A stretch of DNA of 64,000 nt. It comes from Astrocystis sublimbata. Lineage: Eukaryota; Ascomycota; Sordariomycetes; Xylariales; Xylariaceae. Where the stretch lies: assembly GCA_022453515.1 (NCBI GenBank), contig JAJNNY010000068.1, positions 118,565-182,564 on the forward strand, written 5' to 3'. Of this stretch, positions 12,710 to 24,296 are shown one piece after another. Positions within the stretch are counted from its first letter, which is position 1, and every line of letters starts with the position of its first letter. Below the pieces are notes generated by a model. It was not told where the DNA came from. It saw only the letters and a list, made by a program, of their open reading frames with translations, and did not search any database. The position numbers and the translations under genes are program-made.

Positions 12710-12807
12710 ACTGGATTAGCCAAGCGGATCGGGTATCCTCTACCTAAGGTAAAACCTGGGGTAAACCACATTCGTAGGTGGCGGGGGTTCGATTCCCTCG
12801 GCGGCCA
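12710..12807 (+). ncRNA. tRNA-like relic with Pol III A and B boxes
   Basis: An A-box-like TAGCCAAGCGG (12718-12728) is followed by a perfect B box GGTTCGATTCC near 12786-12796 within a foldable T-arm. A T-run just downstream (from 12810) could act as a Pol III terminator. The spacing between the boxes is about 20 nt longer than in an intronless tRNA. The 3' acceptor strand GGCGGCC has no matching 5' strand at the proper place, so a functional tRNA is unlikely. It could be a tRNA pseudogene or the head of a tRNA-derived SINE. Confidence 0.35.
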
Positions 12808-12853
12808 AATTTTTGTCTTTTCCGCTTTTTCTTTTTTATTAATGTTATTAGCA

Positions 12854-13080
12854 ATATATATATATATATATAGCAATACATACATACATATTAGTACCAA
12901 GTAAATAAACACTTGCTTTGTTTCGCCTCTATTCTATTTATGCTTATTATAATCTTGTATATTATGTTTATATTAATGCAGTGCTGCATACCTAGTGGCT
13001 ACTACGTTTAATATATATATATATATATCTGTGTGCAAGGGAAGGGCAAGCGTTTCGTCTCATACTATATATATATATAT
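12854..13080. repeat. Cluster of AT dinucleotide microsatellites
   Basis: There are three AT tracts at 12854-12872, 13011-13028 and 13066-13080, plus a CATA repeat near 12879-12890, all within 230 bp of AT-rich DNA. They lie between the housekeeping block and the metabolite cluster. Confidence 0.9.
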
Positions 13081-14349
13081 CATGAAAAATCGAAGAACCA
13101 TGACCGACAGCTCAAATAAACAAATCATGAAACGCCTTAGTAAGTAGCCAGAGTTGTTATCATTTCAAAAAGGTAGTGTTGCTAGATCACCTCGGCCTCA
13201 TCGATGGCAACCGGTTCTACAACATACCAGCTGTCGTCTAAGAGCAAGGAATTTACCCCTCTTCTCAATGCTACGGGTTCCAACGTGAAAGGTCGCCTCG
13301 CGCCACGTAGAGTTCCTCCCGTCAACAGATACATGTAGTTTGACAAAGTGAAAGGTGGTAGTCGTGAGTATTTGTGTCCAAGTCCCAGCCTTGAAGACAC
13401 CCCACCATATTCTCGGAGCTTAGCTCTAATTTGAGGAGGCATGCTGTGGATTCGTTGAGGATTAAAGTTGCAGGAATCTAGACCGGTTCGTATTTTCTGA
13501 AATTATTATCATTTAGGGGTAGCGGATTATATAATTGGTTGAGGACCAGCCGTTTGTAGCTACGCACAAAGGCTATTGTTGCGGCATGACATCAGTATAG
13601 ACAGACAAGGGCTACGCTTCTTTGACCGCTCCCTCCGAGGTCCTTGTCAACCTAGATTCGTTCTTTAGGTGCCCAAATACTGTGTAGACATGCAGAACAT
13701 TTCCGTGCGCATCTTTGATTGCATTAACTACCCAGGCAAACGGGCCTGAAAGGGGGAATAAAAAGGCAACGCAAGAGACTACCTGCACCCTCATCGTGTC
13801 AATGGCCTCATTATCTTGTAGCCATGCGGAACACTGTTGAATTGTTGGAGTAAGAACTGAAACAGAGAAATCTACAATACACAAGATATTCGTTCGGCAA
13901 ATGATAAAACTGTACATATCGCTTTTGACAGAACTAGGGTGCTCGTGGTAATCAGTATAGACCTTATCCCAAGCAGGCAGGAATTCCTTCAGAATGTCAT
14001 GGGCGTTATCGAAGACCAAGATCCAGCTGCTTCAGTAAGGGTTCTTTATCATGTCCTGATTTTGATCAAGGTAGTCGCTCTGCGTGACGTCGCTAGAAGG
14101 TCAGGGAACAACCACCGCAGATGAGCCAAGAAATAGCAAATAACACTACCAAACGACGCTGAAGGCATCATGTCTATTGAGTCAGGTTGAGCAAGGTATG
14201 AACTGTAATATAGACTGCGGGATGGAGCTTTGCTAGCAAACTTGCTGTCTTCGGGACAGACCTGGCCGACGCGGTGTTTTCAATAGTAAAAACGTAGGTC
14301 GCGATATTACTAGTTTACTAACAATAGGAAAGCTAGAGTGACCCGAGCT

Positions 14350-16333
14350 TTAATTTCTGATTACCAAGTTATTCTGTTTGAAAAAGTCGCATGCAGCTGA
14401 CCTATCCTTATCCTGAACCATTTTCACTCCATTGTCCGTTACCGCCATCACATCGGTTTCACTTGACCCGTAAGCGGCCCAGAATGGCCCTCCAGCAACA
14501 TTTGGATCCAGGTGCACAACGAAACTAAGATACCATGACCGCATGATATCTGCCAGTGTCTGATTGCCTGTATCGGTCGGCTCGTCTAATACGAGAACAC
14601 TAGTGGCGGAGTGGATATAGACACCAGCTGCACACAACAGCTTCCAGACTGGGTTCCCAGCGGTATGTACTGCTTCGGCTATAGTGTGTGAAGGGCACCC
14701 AACTACGGCATCGCCAAAGATAGTGTCGACTTGCCATAATGATGCATCAGCCGCAGAGACGGTCAACGTGGGAATAATGCTGCTGAAAGCAGCATAAAGA
14801 TCGCTGAAGAAGAAAGACTCGGAGAAGAAAGACCCATTGAATGTTGCCAAGGGATATAATGAGTATAGGCGTTCAAAAAATGTGTTGCTAGCTTTTGGCC
14901 AGAGGCGTTGGAGTTCTGCCGTGGCCTCTGCTTCCGAAACAACGGAATAGTTCTGGAACAGTAGACCTGGTGTTGGATTGTAACCCTCAATATCACCTTT
15001 CGAACGGACAGCTAACGTGAAATTTAGAATCTCTTACCCTCTTGAGCGCTGTGGTCAACAAGTAACGGAACACTGTGATAGTTTCCACTTGCCAACATGA
15101 TGGACGGTAGGTCGGGTATCAAAGTGCCATCCACGTAGGGCCCCCAGTAAAAGTCCCCGGAAGCTTTCAGTCCTCTTGCTATACCAAGTTCGATGGTCTC
15201 GTTTGCGGCCATCCAAAGTGCCTCTTCAGACAACCCACGTAGACAAGCAAGGTCAGGGCACCGGCTACTGCTGAGAAGATCCCTGTACTGTGCCTCGAGT
15301 ATGTCAGAGTCATGATAGGGTTGAAACCACGGGGACTCTAGTATTTCAATTCAGTCTATATCTGTCAAAATAGAAGCGTGGTCTTTTCTCTGCTTACCAG
15401 CAACTGCAGCTCTGTACGGAACTGCGACGGCGTCTCTGTCCATGATCATCTGGTCTACGACAGATCCGCCACCAGCACTGACGCCCCATAATGTGACCTT
15501 CTCTGGGTCGCCGCCGAACATGGATATATGTTTCTGTACCCACTGAAGAGCAGAACGCTGATCTAGCAAGCCGATGTTTGGGTCGCCATCTGCGAGAACT
15601 TCTCTGGCCCCGAGGAACCCATATGCGCCGAGACGGTACTGGATTGACACCCAGATAACGCTTCCTCGTGCGTAGCTGACAAAATGACTTGCATCAGCCG
15701 TCTGTGTGTTCCCGGAGACAAAGCCTATTCATGCCATTCAGCGTTAGTATAAGTTGACAGGTCTGTGAGAACTTAGCTAAGTCGGGCTTCGCCCACCTCC
15801 TCCGTGAATGTCTACCACAACCGGCAGAAGTGACGAAAGGCTTGGGGTTAACGGCGCGATCACGTCAAGCAGAAGGCAATCCTCGGATTTCAACCGCTGG
15901 TTGCCTTCGACGCTGTCGACTCCTAGCGCAAAGGCAATGCCAGGCACTGTCGACAACAAGCCAGCCAATCCGATCTCCGTCTCGACCGAGCCCTGCATAC
16001 ACTGCGGCCCAGGTCTAGTCGCATTGATGATTTGAGCATCAGTGTAATCATTGTCGAGTTCTATTGGAACAGGAGCTCTCCATCTTGACAAGCCTGTGGG
16101 TGGGGCAGCATATCGAATACCGAAAAATGTTGTTATACTAGGGGCACGTATTTCATTAGTGACAAGTCATCTGAAAGTATACCTAATCAGGAGACCACTG
16201 GTGGGTAGAGGTACTTCAAGGTTGTGTCAGACAGCCCTTCGTATTGGACATAGCCCAGATCGACTCGTGGGTTGGCCGCCTCAGCGACCGAACTGATGAA
16301 TAAGGGGAGCATAAGCCATTGCAACCAGATCAT
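14350..16333 (-). CDS. Secreted type-B carboxylesterase/lipase
   Basis: This is a predicted extracellular ester hydrolase of the carboxylesterase type B family. Exons are 16333-16215, 16137-15797, 15724-15398, 15337-15038 and 14996-14350, encoding 577 aa. The ATG at 16333 opens a hydrophobic signal peptide (WLQWLMLPLFISSVAEA); ATGs at 16360 and 16375 are in frame alternatives. Family blocks include FFGIRYAAPPTG, the oxyanion-hole HGGGFVSGN across the second junction, and the nucleophile elbow GVSAGGGS with Ser near residue 236. The fourth intron is unusually short (41 nt, GTAAGA...AAG) and its acceptor is the least certain part. A role in the cluster, such as ester cleavage of the product, is inference from adjacency only. 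Confidence 0.85.
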
Positions 16334-16989
16334 GATTCCCGGGGCTTGACAGAAAAGCATCGGATTGGCCAGCAAGTGGAGCTCAGATGATGAGTATTTA
16401 CGTGGTGTAACATTCTAGAAGCTTAGGAACATGGCCTCTTTTGTACCCCAAAGTTTCAACAGGAAGTTGCAACGCCGCACCGGACAGCGAAACCTACGCA
16501 CATCCTGTTGTAATCTCGTCACCCGGCCAAATATTGAATATTATCCCTACAACAATGCATCGATTATTCCCACACAAGCGAAAAAGGAAGCGGCATGTCG
16601 AAAAAAGAAACACGGTTTGCGGCACAATCCCTTGTCAAGGCTAGTACGCCGTCTGGTAACATTGAGCTGTTTGTTGCAATTAGTGACAAAAGTAAGCATC
16701 CAATTGGTCGAGAATCGATCGATTGTAATGTCTATATATAGAAGATTACTACTTGCAGGGAGTACTTCATCCACCATGACAGAAACTTCTGTCAACCGTA
16801 CTAGCTCACTGCACCTCTCGGGGTACTTTAACGAGTACGGCTACTAACATGTGGCAGACGCGGTACAAGACTAAATCAAGAGCCCCCTTACGTGAATACT
16901 TTCGTACCAGATAGATGTGCACTGGAATCTTTTCAACAAGTAGCTGTCCCGAACTGAAACATTCCCTGTTTTGGCCTTGTTGCAATAGC
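16334..16989. other. Intergenic region carboxylesterase / CFEM receptor
   Basis: These 656 bp contain the carboxylesterase 5' side and the receptor 3' side (both genes are on the minus strand). A weak open frame at 16431-16847 (+) has no domain. I see nothing else. Confidence 0.5.
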
Positions 16990-18703
16990 CTATGACCTGT
17001 GAAAATGAAGGCTTTCTTGTGCTTCAGGCACGGGTCTGCTGTGTTGGGATACCATCTGCAAGTCTTCACTTGATGTTTTTGTGGAAGCGAACGTGATGTC
17101 CACAGGGTCCATCTGACCCTTCATTCTGGCTCGCCATGCATCATCAGACCCGATTGTGAGATAGTGGTCTCTTGCACTATTGGGACTGATATTGGTAGGT
17201 TTCGTGCGAAGCTTCTTGAATAGCTCCGTAACTCGGCGTGGGACTATAGCGCGCAAGCTTGGTAGACAAGCAACAATGACGCCGACTTCCAGTTCGATGT
17301 CTGACCACATAGCGGTCGGGACATAGGCAGCGGTGAAGTTGGTGGTTGTCTCAAAGCTCTTGATTGCAGGTATCCTTGCAATGCTCACGGCAACGATGCT
17401 ATTGCAGTCAGCAAAATACTACTCTCATAAATAGTTGGGTGACAAGATGGCAATGGAGTCACCTGAAGGGTCGTAACTTACATTAGCCCAAATGAAAACA
17501 TGACCAGCACTTCAAGTTTCCTTTGTCTGCTCATGTTTAATCGCGCCAATATTGGCAGAGGCACGACAAAAAGCAAGATATCCAAAAACAGAGTGACAGC
17601 CGCACCAGCCCAAACTTCAAGCGTCAAATCGATGCAGTGACCGTGATGTTCACCGTCCCAGCGTGTCCAAAAGTAGTTGATAGGCTGGCAAGGAAATATC
17701 TCTAGAAAGAGAAAGGGTAGATGGGCCACGGCAATGAACACGATGGTTGCAATGATTGTTTTCTTAGGCCCAAATATTCGTAGGTAGAACAGAGCGATGC
17801 TCTCACGGATTAGGAACCCGGAGATAGTATAAAGAAGAAAGTTGAGGTACGACAACTAAGGCCATACTGTTAGAGACGATATCAGCTGAATAGTGCAGAA
17901 GGTGTGTGAACTTACGGTAAGTATCTTGCTAACGTTGTCCTGAGGCACTGCCCATAGATTTCTGCCGAGGCCCAAATAACTTTCTGGAAAGACGTTAGAA
18001 TAGTAGTTGTGCTACATCTTGATTTATTGTCAACTGAGATTTGACTGAACACGTACGTTCCACAAGACTGATGGTGGCTGCCACACACCCAAGCTAACAA
18101 ATCATATTAGTCAGTATAAACTCAAGGCGGCCGTATGCCACTTAACAGTACTAGAAAGATACAAGGCGGATCTATCTAGATGGGTTGCGAACGTACCAGG
18201 CCGATGATGTTGAACAGATCATCCCACCAAAGTTTGATACCCTTCGAGATTCTCGCATAAATACGCAGGAGAACCGCTAGCCCTGCAACAGCGAGGACGC
18301 CGATGAAGATGCTTGTGAAAGAGTGATTCGCGACCGGATCAATCCCACAATATGTAGATGTAAGATTCTGGGCCGCTAGATACAGATATTAGCTTTCAGA
18401 ACTAGGTATTTAGGCTTTCCTCTGAAAGTAACAGCGCGATAGAAGATGAAATTGATTACCAAGTGATTCTCGGATGGTGCAGTTAGCAACAACACAAGTC
18501 TCGACAGCATCAGCGAAAATATTGTTTGCGCAAATGCACGCTTTGTCTAACGATTCACAAACACCGGTGGAAAAGATCTGCGCAGTGCATGCACTCTAGG
18601 TGTGAGAACTGATGGTAAGCAAATGGTTTTGAGCGATCGAACAATTGTTACTTACAGCACACTTAGGCGCCAATACTGCAATATCGCTTTGATTTAATGC
18701 CAT
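16990..18703 (-). CDS. CFEM-domain seven-transmembrane receptor, Pth11-like
   Basis: This is a predicted plasma-membrane receptor of the fungal rhodopsin-like (Pth11-related) family with an extracellular CFEM domain. Seven exons (18703-18656, 18595-18460, 18375-18197, 18093-18057, 17983-17916, 17855-17482, 17398-16990) encode 416 aa. A cysteine-rich N-terminus (APKCASACTAQ, then SLDKACICANN, then VVANCTIRESL) matches CFEM cysteine spacing. Membrane segments follow, with family blocks IKLWWDDLFN, LGLGRNLWAVP, FLLYTISGFL, PCQPINYFWTRWDGEHHG and IIVAVSIARI. The CFEM domain normally follows a signal peptide, and the short N-terminus here (MALNQSDIAVL) does not look like one. A missed upstream exon is possible. 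It is divergent to the P450, which suggests co-expression but not function. Confidence 0.85.
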
Positions 18704-19595
18704 GACTTGAACAATTGGGCGGAATGGTGACCTTGGAATCGTCACTCAAGCTTGCTTGATTACAAACGCGATGAAATGAGCTCAACTGAGAGACCCAGAG
18801 GAAACTCTGTGATGCAGGCACACATAACAGACAACATCAGGCCAATTACACGGGGATACCAAGGTTTGAGGTCTTTAGAGGACCATCTCAGCTCAGGTTC
18901 TTTCCTTTCCTCCGACGCCGAAGGATGGAGCAAAATGCAACATCTTTTCCCATCCTGTCAAGCCTGTATCCGGACACCCTGATTATCTATTCATAATCAG
19001 ATCGCCAATACTATCCGCGGTTTTCTTGATTTAGGAGACTATGTTATGCGGAATGAATGCAGGTGAGACGCAATGCAGCCATGTAGCAATCGGGGAAGCT
19101 TCCCTTTTGAGTGGCCCCCCAAACGACCTCGCTAATTGTCACGAAGCGACCATAGTAAGGCTTACGTTGATCTTACCACTTTACGTAGGGCTCTAGACAA
19201 TGGTACAGATGCAGGGATATAGAATGCAGCCTGCAAAATTGTGAATAAGCGTCATACTCTGATCACATGGTGTACATGCCTGTCTCTGCTTCAGCCCCCA
19301 ATACAACGCCGTTAGCTTGAATGTTAATCACCTACCTACCTAGTCAACCTAGGACCTTGATACCAACTGGATTGTTGTCTACCGTTGTATTATCATTTTA
19401 GTTTGTCTCTAACTATATCTGTCATATGTGAATATTAATTAGTTTGTGGGAATTAAAGCATATGAATCGCAATCCATGATCCGCGGTCAAATCTAGAGGT
19501 GTGGTCAATCAGATAAGGGTGAAAGCGATCTCTTGATCTCGTACTTCAAACTACCAACCGTGTACAACATAGTTTGACTTTCTCGCTTTCTCAAG
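18704..19595. promoter_or_regulatory. Divergent promoter region receptor / P450 with repeated ATCCGCGGT
   Basis: This 892-bp region lies between two divergent cluster genes. The 9-mer ATCCGCGGT occurs twice, at 19013-19021 and 19479-19487, the second about 110 bp before the P450 ATG. The CCGCGG core is the kind of CGG-containing palindrome bound by fungal Zn2Cys6 regulators, but binding is only a guess. No gene is seen. Confidence 0.4.
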
Positions 19596-21359
19596 ATGGA
19601 CACTGTCGTGATTGAGCCTGAGGGCCCGACGTTGTCTATCTGGGGACATGTCGTCAACTTCTTGAGCGAACGTTCACTTTCGGATATTACCATCATGCTC
19701 TCTTGCATGGTTGGTATACAGCTCATGTGTGCTGCCATCTATCGGTTTTGGCTACACCCGCTTTCAAAATTCCCAGGTCCCAAGATTGCGGCCTTCACAA
19801 CATTATATGAGGCCTACTTCGACCTAATCCACAAGGGTGGTGGCCAATTTGCCTTCAAGATCAAACAACTACACCAAAAATATGGACCTATTGTTCGAAT
19901 AGGTCCAAATGAGGTACACATCGACGATGCCTCGTTCTACAACGAGGTGTACTCCAATCACACGGCTGCACGACCGATAGACAAGCTGGAAAAATATAGG
20001 CACAGATTTGGTATGCCCGAGGCCCTCATCAGCACCGTTGATGGAGAGACGCATAGAATTCGGCGAACAGCTATATCGGGCTTCTTCTCCAAGCAGCATA
20101 TTACTTCTCTGAATAAGACTGCCCAAGACGTGGTCATGCGCATTTCGAATCGCCTCAGCAGCGAATACAGGGGGACTGGAAAAGTTATCAATGCTTGCGA
20201 GATGTGGGCGGCTCTTACTGCAGATGTGGTATCGGAGCTAGCTTTTGCTCGCCAAACGCACTTTTCAGATGCACCAGATTTTCAATCGTCGTATTCACAA
20301 GCTATGATGAGCTGGGTCTTTGCCGCTCATCTAACAACCCACTTCAATTTCCTTATGCAAATGATCCATTGGATACCTGATAGTATAATGAGTTTGATTT
20401 TGCCGTCTTTAACACCGGTGTTGAGGTATAGACAGGTTAGGAGCCCTTATCTGAAGCTCGAGATACTGTTCTGCGCGTTTCGGTCTCATACCCTGGCTAA
20501 CGCTAATAGGTGATACGTCAACAAGTTAAAGATGTCCTGGCTGGAGATAACATAGAGGCCGAAAAGGCGGCACATCGGACCATCTTCAGCGATATCTTAA
20601 CATCTGGACTGCCGGAGAAAGAATTGTCTGAACGACGATTGACCCAAGAAGCGATGAGTGTCAGCGGTGCTGGGATCGAAACCACAATGTGGACCTTGTC
20701 GTTGACGACATTCCATATCTTGTGGAACCCAGCTATCGAATCTCGACTTGTTACTGAACTCGTTCAAGCAATGCCAGACCCAACATCTCCAACCTTGCCC
20801 TGGGCCCAGTTAGAGCGTTTACCTTTTCTTACAGCAGTCATCCTCGAAGGTATATACACTCTTGTCATCCTCCTAGCTCGCCAGAAACTCTGATTAACTG
20901 TTGGGTGCTGATACAGGTCTTCGTCTTTCGTTTGGCTCAGTACAGCGCTTACCGCGTGTGAGCCGGCAAGCTGACATACAATTCCGCTCATGGCGTATAC
21001 CAGCAGGCTCAGCTGTGAGTATGGATGCATATCATATGCATAGCAACCCTGGTATCTTCCCAAGCCCAAACGACTTCGATCCAGATCGGTGGCTTGGGAA
21101 TCCCAGAGGTCCTGACAACGTGCATCCGTTGTCGTTCTATCTTGTCTCATTCGCTCGCGGTTCTCGCGGATGTCTCGGTCAACATCTAGCCATGATGGAC
21201 ATGTATGTCGCGCTAGCGACTTTGTTTCGCCGACATAAGCTACAACTTTTTGAGACGGATCGTGGCGATGTAGACTTCCAAGTTGATCTAGTGCGGCCAA
21301 TGCCCAAGTGGGGGAGCAAGGGCATTAGATTCATAGTTTTGGACACAGCCGATGCCTGA
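19596..21359 (+). CDS. Cytochrome P450 monooxygenase
   Basis: This is a membrane-anchored class II cytochrome P450, presumably oxidising the polyketide. Exons are 19596-20435, 20510-20849 and 20917-21359, encoding 540 aa. A membrane anchor near residues 30-50 is followed by the Pro-rich hinge HPLSKFPGPK. The I-helix motif GAGIETT lies at 333-339 and the ExxR motif (EGLR) at 393-396, split by the second intron. The PERF-like region is FDPDRW, and the heme loop is FARGSRGCLG with the ligand Cys at about 479. All signature residues are intact. The N-terminal half resembles the large fungal group that includes trichodiene-oxygenase-like enzymes, but I cannot place it in a CYP family without a search. 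Confidence 0.93.
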
Positions 21360-22566
21360 GGGTCGTCTTATAGAAGCAGCACGATGCAGCCGTTCACTCC
21401 GGGATTATGAAGCCTTTATTCTTTTTATGCATCGTAAACATGACCTCGACGACCTGCCGTAGTGCCCCTCCTCTCTTCTTCACATCTGAAACGAAGTACT
21501 CATGCGCCACCTCGTCCTGGCTGACCCGTACGTTCTACTCAGGTGGATGAAAATCCAATACATCACCAATGAAGTATGCGCGGAGTCCTACGTTGGGCTT
21601 TTGGCATTGTCCCAACCGATAATAACCCCATCTACAGCGCCTATGGCAGCTCCACGCTGTGGTGGTGGGTTATCCAGGGCAGAGCAAGAAGGCATACACC
21701 GAATTTTACTTTCTCAATTGGCAGTTGGATGGCCAGACCCTCTATTTCGATGCAGCGTTTATCATTGCTGCTTCTTCTTTTCTGCCTCTGCTTTTTTGGA
21801 ACAGCCAACAAGTGTGAGACCCCGTGCTCGTCAAGCTATATTTAGCTACCTAGGCAGGGGCCGTCGTAATCTCGTCGATGAATTGTGGGTGGCCTGACAA
21901 GTTGAGAAGGATTGGCGCAACTGCAGCCGATGTTCTGTAGGTCAGAGTAAGACTGCAAGCCGGAAAACATGTGAACTGTTGGTTTGGTCGGTTACATTGA
22001 CGCTGCAACGCATTTGCTTCATGATCGCTTGCATGGTGGAAAAAGGCCTACTATGTATATTCCTCATACTAAACGAGTCAAAACTAGGGTCAAATTGGGG
22101 GATAATTAGCCCATTGAGCGAGTCGGGGGGCTGTGAGGTTCGTACTCATGGCCTAACCACCAAATCTGACACATTGGGAAGGATTCTCAAGTGACCTTGA
22201 CCGTCGTCCCCTGTCGAGTCTGTTGTGTTGCAGTCGTGTATAGTCTTTCAGGCAGAATCAGCTATGTCGTGATAAAGATCGCTACTTTGGGCTACGGGCC
22301 GAGTGTTACATCACTGGGTCTTGCTTGATCCTAGGTAGATATGCTTGCTCAAGAATCAAGCAAGTCGAAGAACTTGCAGGTATTACCAACAAAATGACGT
22401 GGTCTAGCCAAGGGGCACCATAGGTCAAAGCTGCGCGAGTACTATCGTTACTCAACCCACTCGCCCAGTTGGGTGTTTCCTCGATTTCAAATTATCCCCA
22501 GAGCACTTCTGCGTCTTCACCTATTCCGCGAGGTGAATTCTCCTGCCAGTTCTCTGTTCTCGCATC
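21360..22566. other. Intergenic region P450 / acyltransferase
   Basis: These 1.2 kb lie between two plus-strand genes. Overlapping frames at 21502-21897 and 21576-21845 have no recognisable domain. I see the acyltransferase promoter side only, with no specific element. Confidence 0.45.
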
Positions 22567-24072
22567 ATGCAGGAATACGAAGTTTTTGACATCCAGCCCT
22601 CGATTTCACAGGTCGCCGAATTAGAGTGGTTTCGCCTTTCGCCGCTTGATCTTATTGTAACTCAACATTACAACAGCTATGCAGTCATATTCGAGGCGAT
22701 AAACCCACTAGACCGTGAGTCTATTGTGAAGATAGTGTGTCAGGCTCTTGAAGCTACTTTGCTACAATGCCGCCATCTTGTTGGCACGATCGAGCCAAAC
22801 GACCAGGGAGATTTCTCAATCTTGAAACGACCGTCGAGCAGCGTCCCGCTCGTTGTTCGAACTCTGGACAGTTCCGACGACCGCTTCCCCTTGATCGACA
22901 GTCTGCGCCAGTCCCACTTCTGCTGTGGTGATTTTGGAGATGCAACCATTTTGAGCAACCCGGGCATGACCATGTCCAGTGAGGCGTCACCACTTGCTAG
23001 CATGCCAGTCGTTGGTTTTCAACTCAACTTCATCCCCGGTGGCATGATCCTTACTGTCAACATACATCACTTCGCCATGGACTTGACTGGTACTTGTAGT
23101 CTAATAAAACATCTTGGGGCGCATTGCTACTCGCTGCGTCACGGAATACCTGGGCCGAGCTGGGATGCTCGGTTACTCAACCGGTCGCGGTTCATACCAC
23201 GTGCGATCCCTGAAGAGGCGAAGATCAATGCGCAGCCAGCCCCCATGAAAAATCCCCATTGGCTCCCTTGCACATGGCTGTTGTTCCATATCCCACAGGA
23301 CAGACTGATGAAGCTCAAGCAGCTGGCGACGCCTACTGACGGTTCTTGGATCTCTACCTACGATGCCTTGGTCGCATTTCTTTGGCGAATACTTTCGAAG
23401 ACCCGTGCAACAATTTACAAACCTGACTGCAGCTCACCCGCCATTCTTCTCGAGTCAGTCAACATGAGGAAACGTTGTAAGTATGGACTGAGGAACAGGT
23501 CTTAGTAAAAATCATAAAATTATCTTGACTACAGTTCTGACTAGCCTCTGTTGGTAGTGCAACCCCCCGTACCGACGGAATATCAGGGAAATGTTCTTTG
23601 CGGCGGCTTGTCGTTTACGCAGAAAGACCAACTAACCCTAGATGAGGTCATCTCCACGGCACCTATTTCACGCTTAGCCACATTTATTCGGAACATCACG
23701 AACAGTGTGACTGAAGACACGCTCCAAACGACCTTGGATGCAGTTGCGCCTCTGCGGGACAAGTCCAATCTCCACGTTCAACTTGAGTCTTTCCCGCCTA
23801 TGTCTTTAGCTGTTACAGACTGGCGGGACGCCTCTGTGCGTTCGGCCGATTTCGGTTTTGGGCGCCCCGTAGCCTTCAGACAGCTAGCTGATAAGGTTGT
23901 GAGCAACATGCTCATCATATATCCTCAAGAGTCCACCGAGCAGGGCTTAGAGGTTGTGCTACCATTTGAAAAGCATGCACTTGATGTTTTACATCACGAT
24001 CAGGACCTGGAGAAGTTTTTTGTTTTCAAGGGAGTAGAAGCTAGCTGTGGACAAATCTGTAACTCTTCTTAG
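22567..24072 (+). CDS. BAHD-type acyltransferase (trichothecene acetyltransferase-like)
   Basis: This is a predicted CoA-dependent O-acyltransferase that would cap a hydroxyl of the pathway product. Exons 22567-23476 and 23558-24072 (81-nt intron, GTAAGT...TAG) encode 474 aa. The catalytic HxxxD motif is present in NIHHFAMDLTG (His about 168, Asp about 172) and the structural DFGWG-like motif is DFGFGRP near residue 401, in the expected order and spacing for the family. The N-terminus lacks a signal peptide, so the protein should be cytosolic. It is convergent with the alpha/beta hydrolase, with only 224 bp between them. Acyl donor and substrate cannot be told from sequence. It could also take a longer acyl group, including one from the PKS. 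Confidence 0.88.
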
Positions 24073-24296
24073 AAAAGAATGGAAAACCAAGTCATTAACC
24101 TTTAGCACCGGTACTAGCCCCCCTAGCGTGACATAAAGCCCCTGGAGCTAATGGCAGTGCAATTGTAACCCAGCTACTTGCCAGGACATTTCTATCGTTG
24201 TGAAACGTAAACTCGAATTCTGAGAAAGCTGACTATCGCTAGCTATCTCAACACTGTTATCTTGGTTCTTGATTCATCCAACCTGCTGGACTAGAC

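Larger units (their letters stand above)
12625..14349. other. Boundary zone between BET2 and the cluster
   Basis: This 1.7-kb stretch holds a tRNA-like element (12710-12807), three AT dinucleotide tracts (12854-13080) and two weak minus-strand open frames (13442-13182 and 14019-13612). The frames have no domain I recognise, and the second could be a decayed multi-exon gene: a splice-like join near 13795-13746 keeps a frame reading GPFAWVVNAIKDAHGNVLHV. I do not call a gene here. Confidence 0.5.

Noticed and set aside
13182..13442. 86-codon minus-strand frame
   Set aside because: A second frame over the same bases is also nearly open and neither matches a family I know. It is kept only as part of the boundary zone.
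21502..21897. 131-codon frame between P450 and acyltransferase
   Set aside because: Two overlapping frames are equally open and neither resembles a known protein or has splice support.
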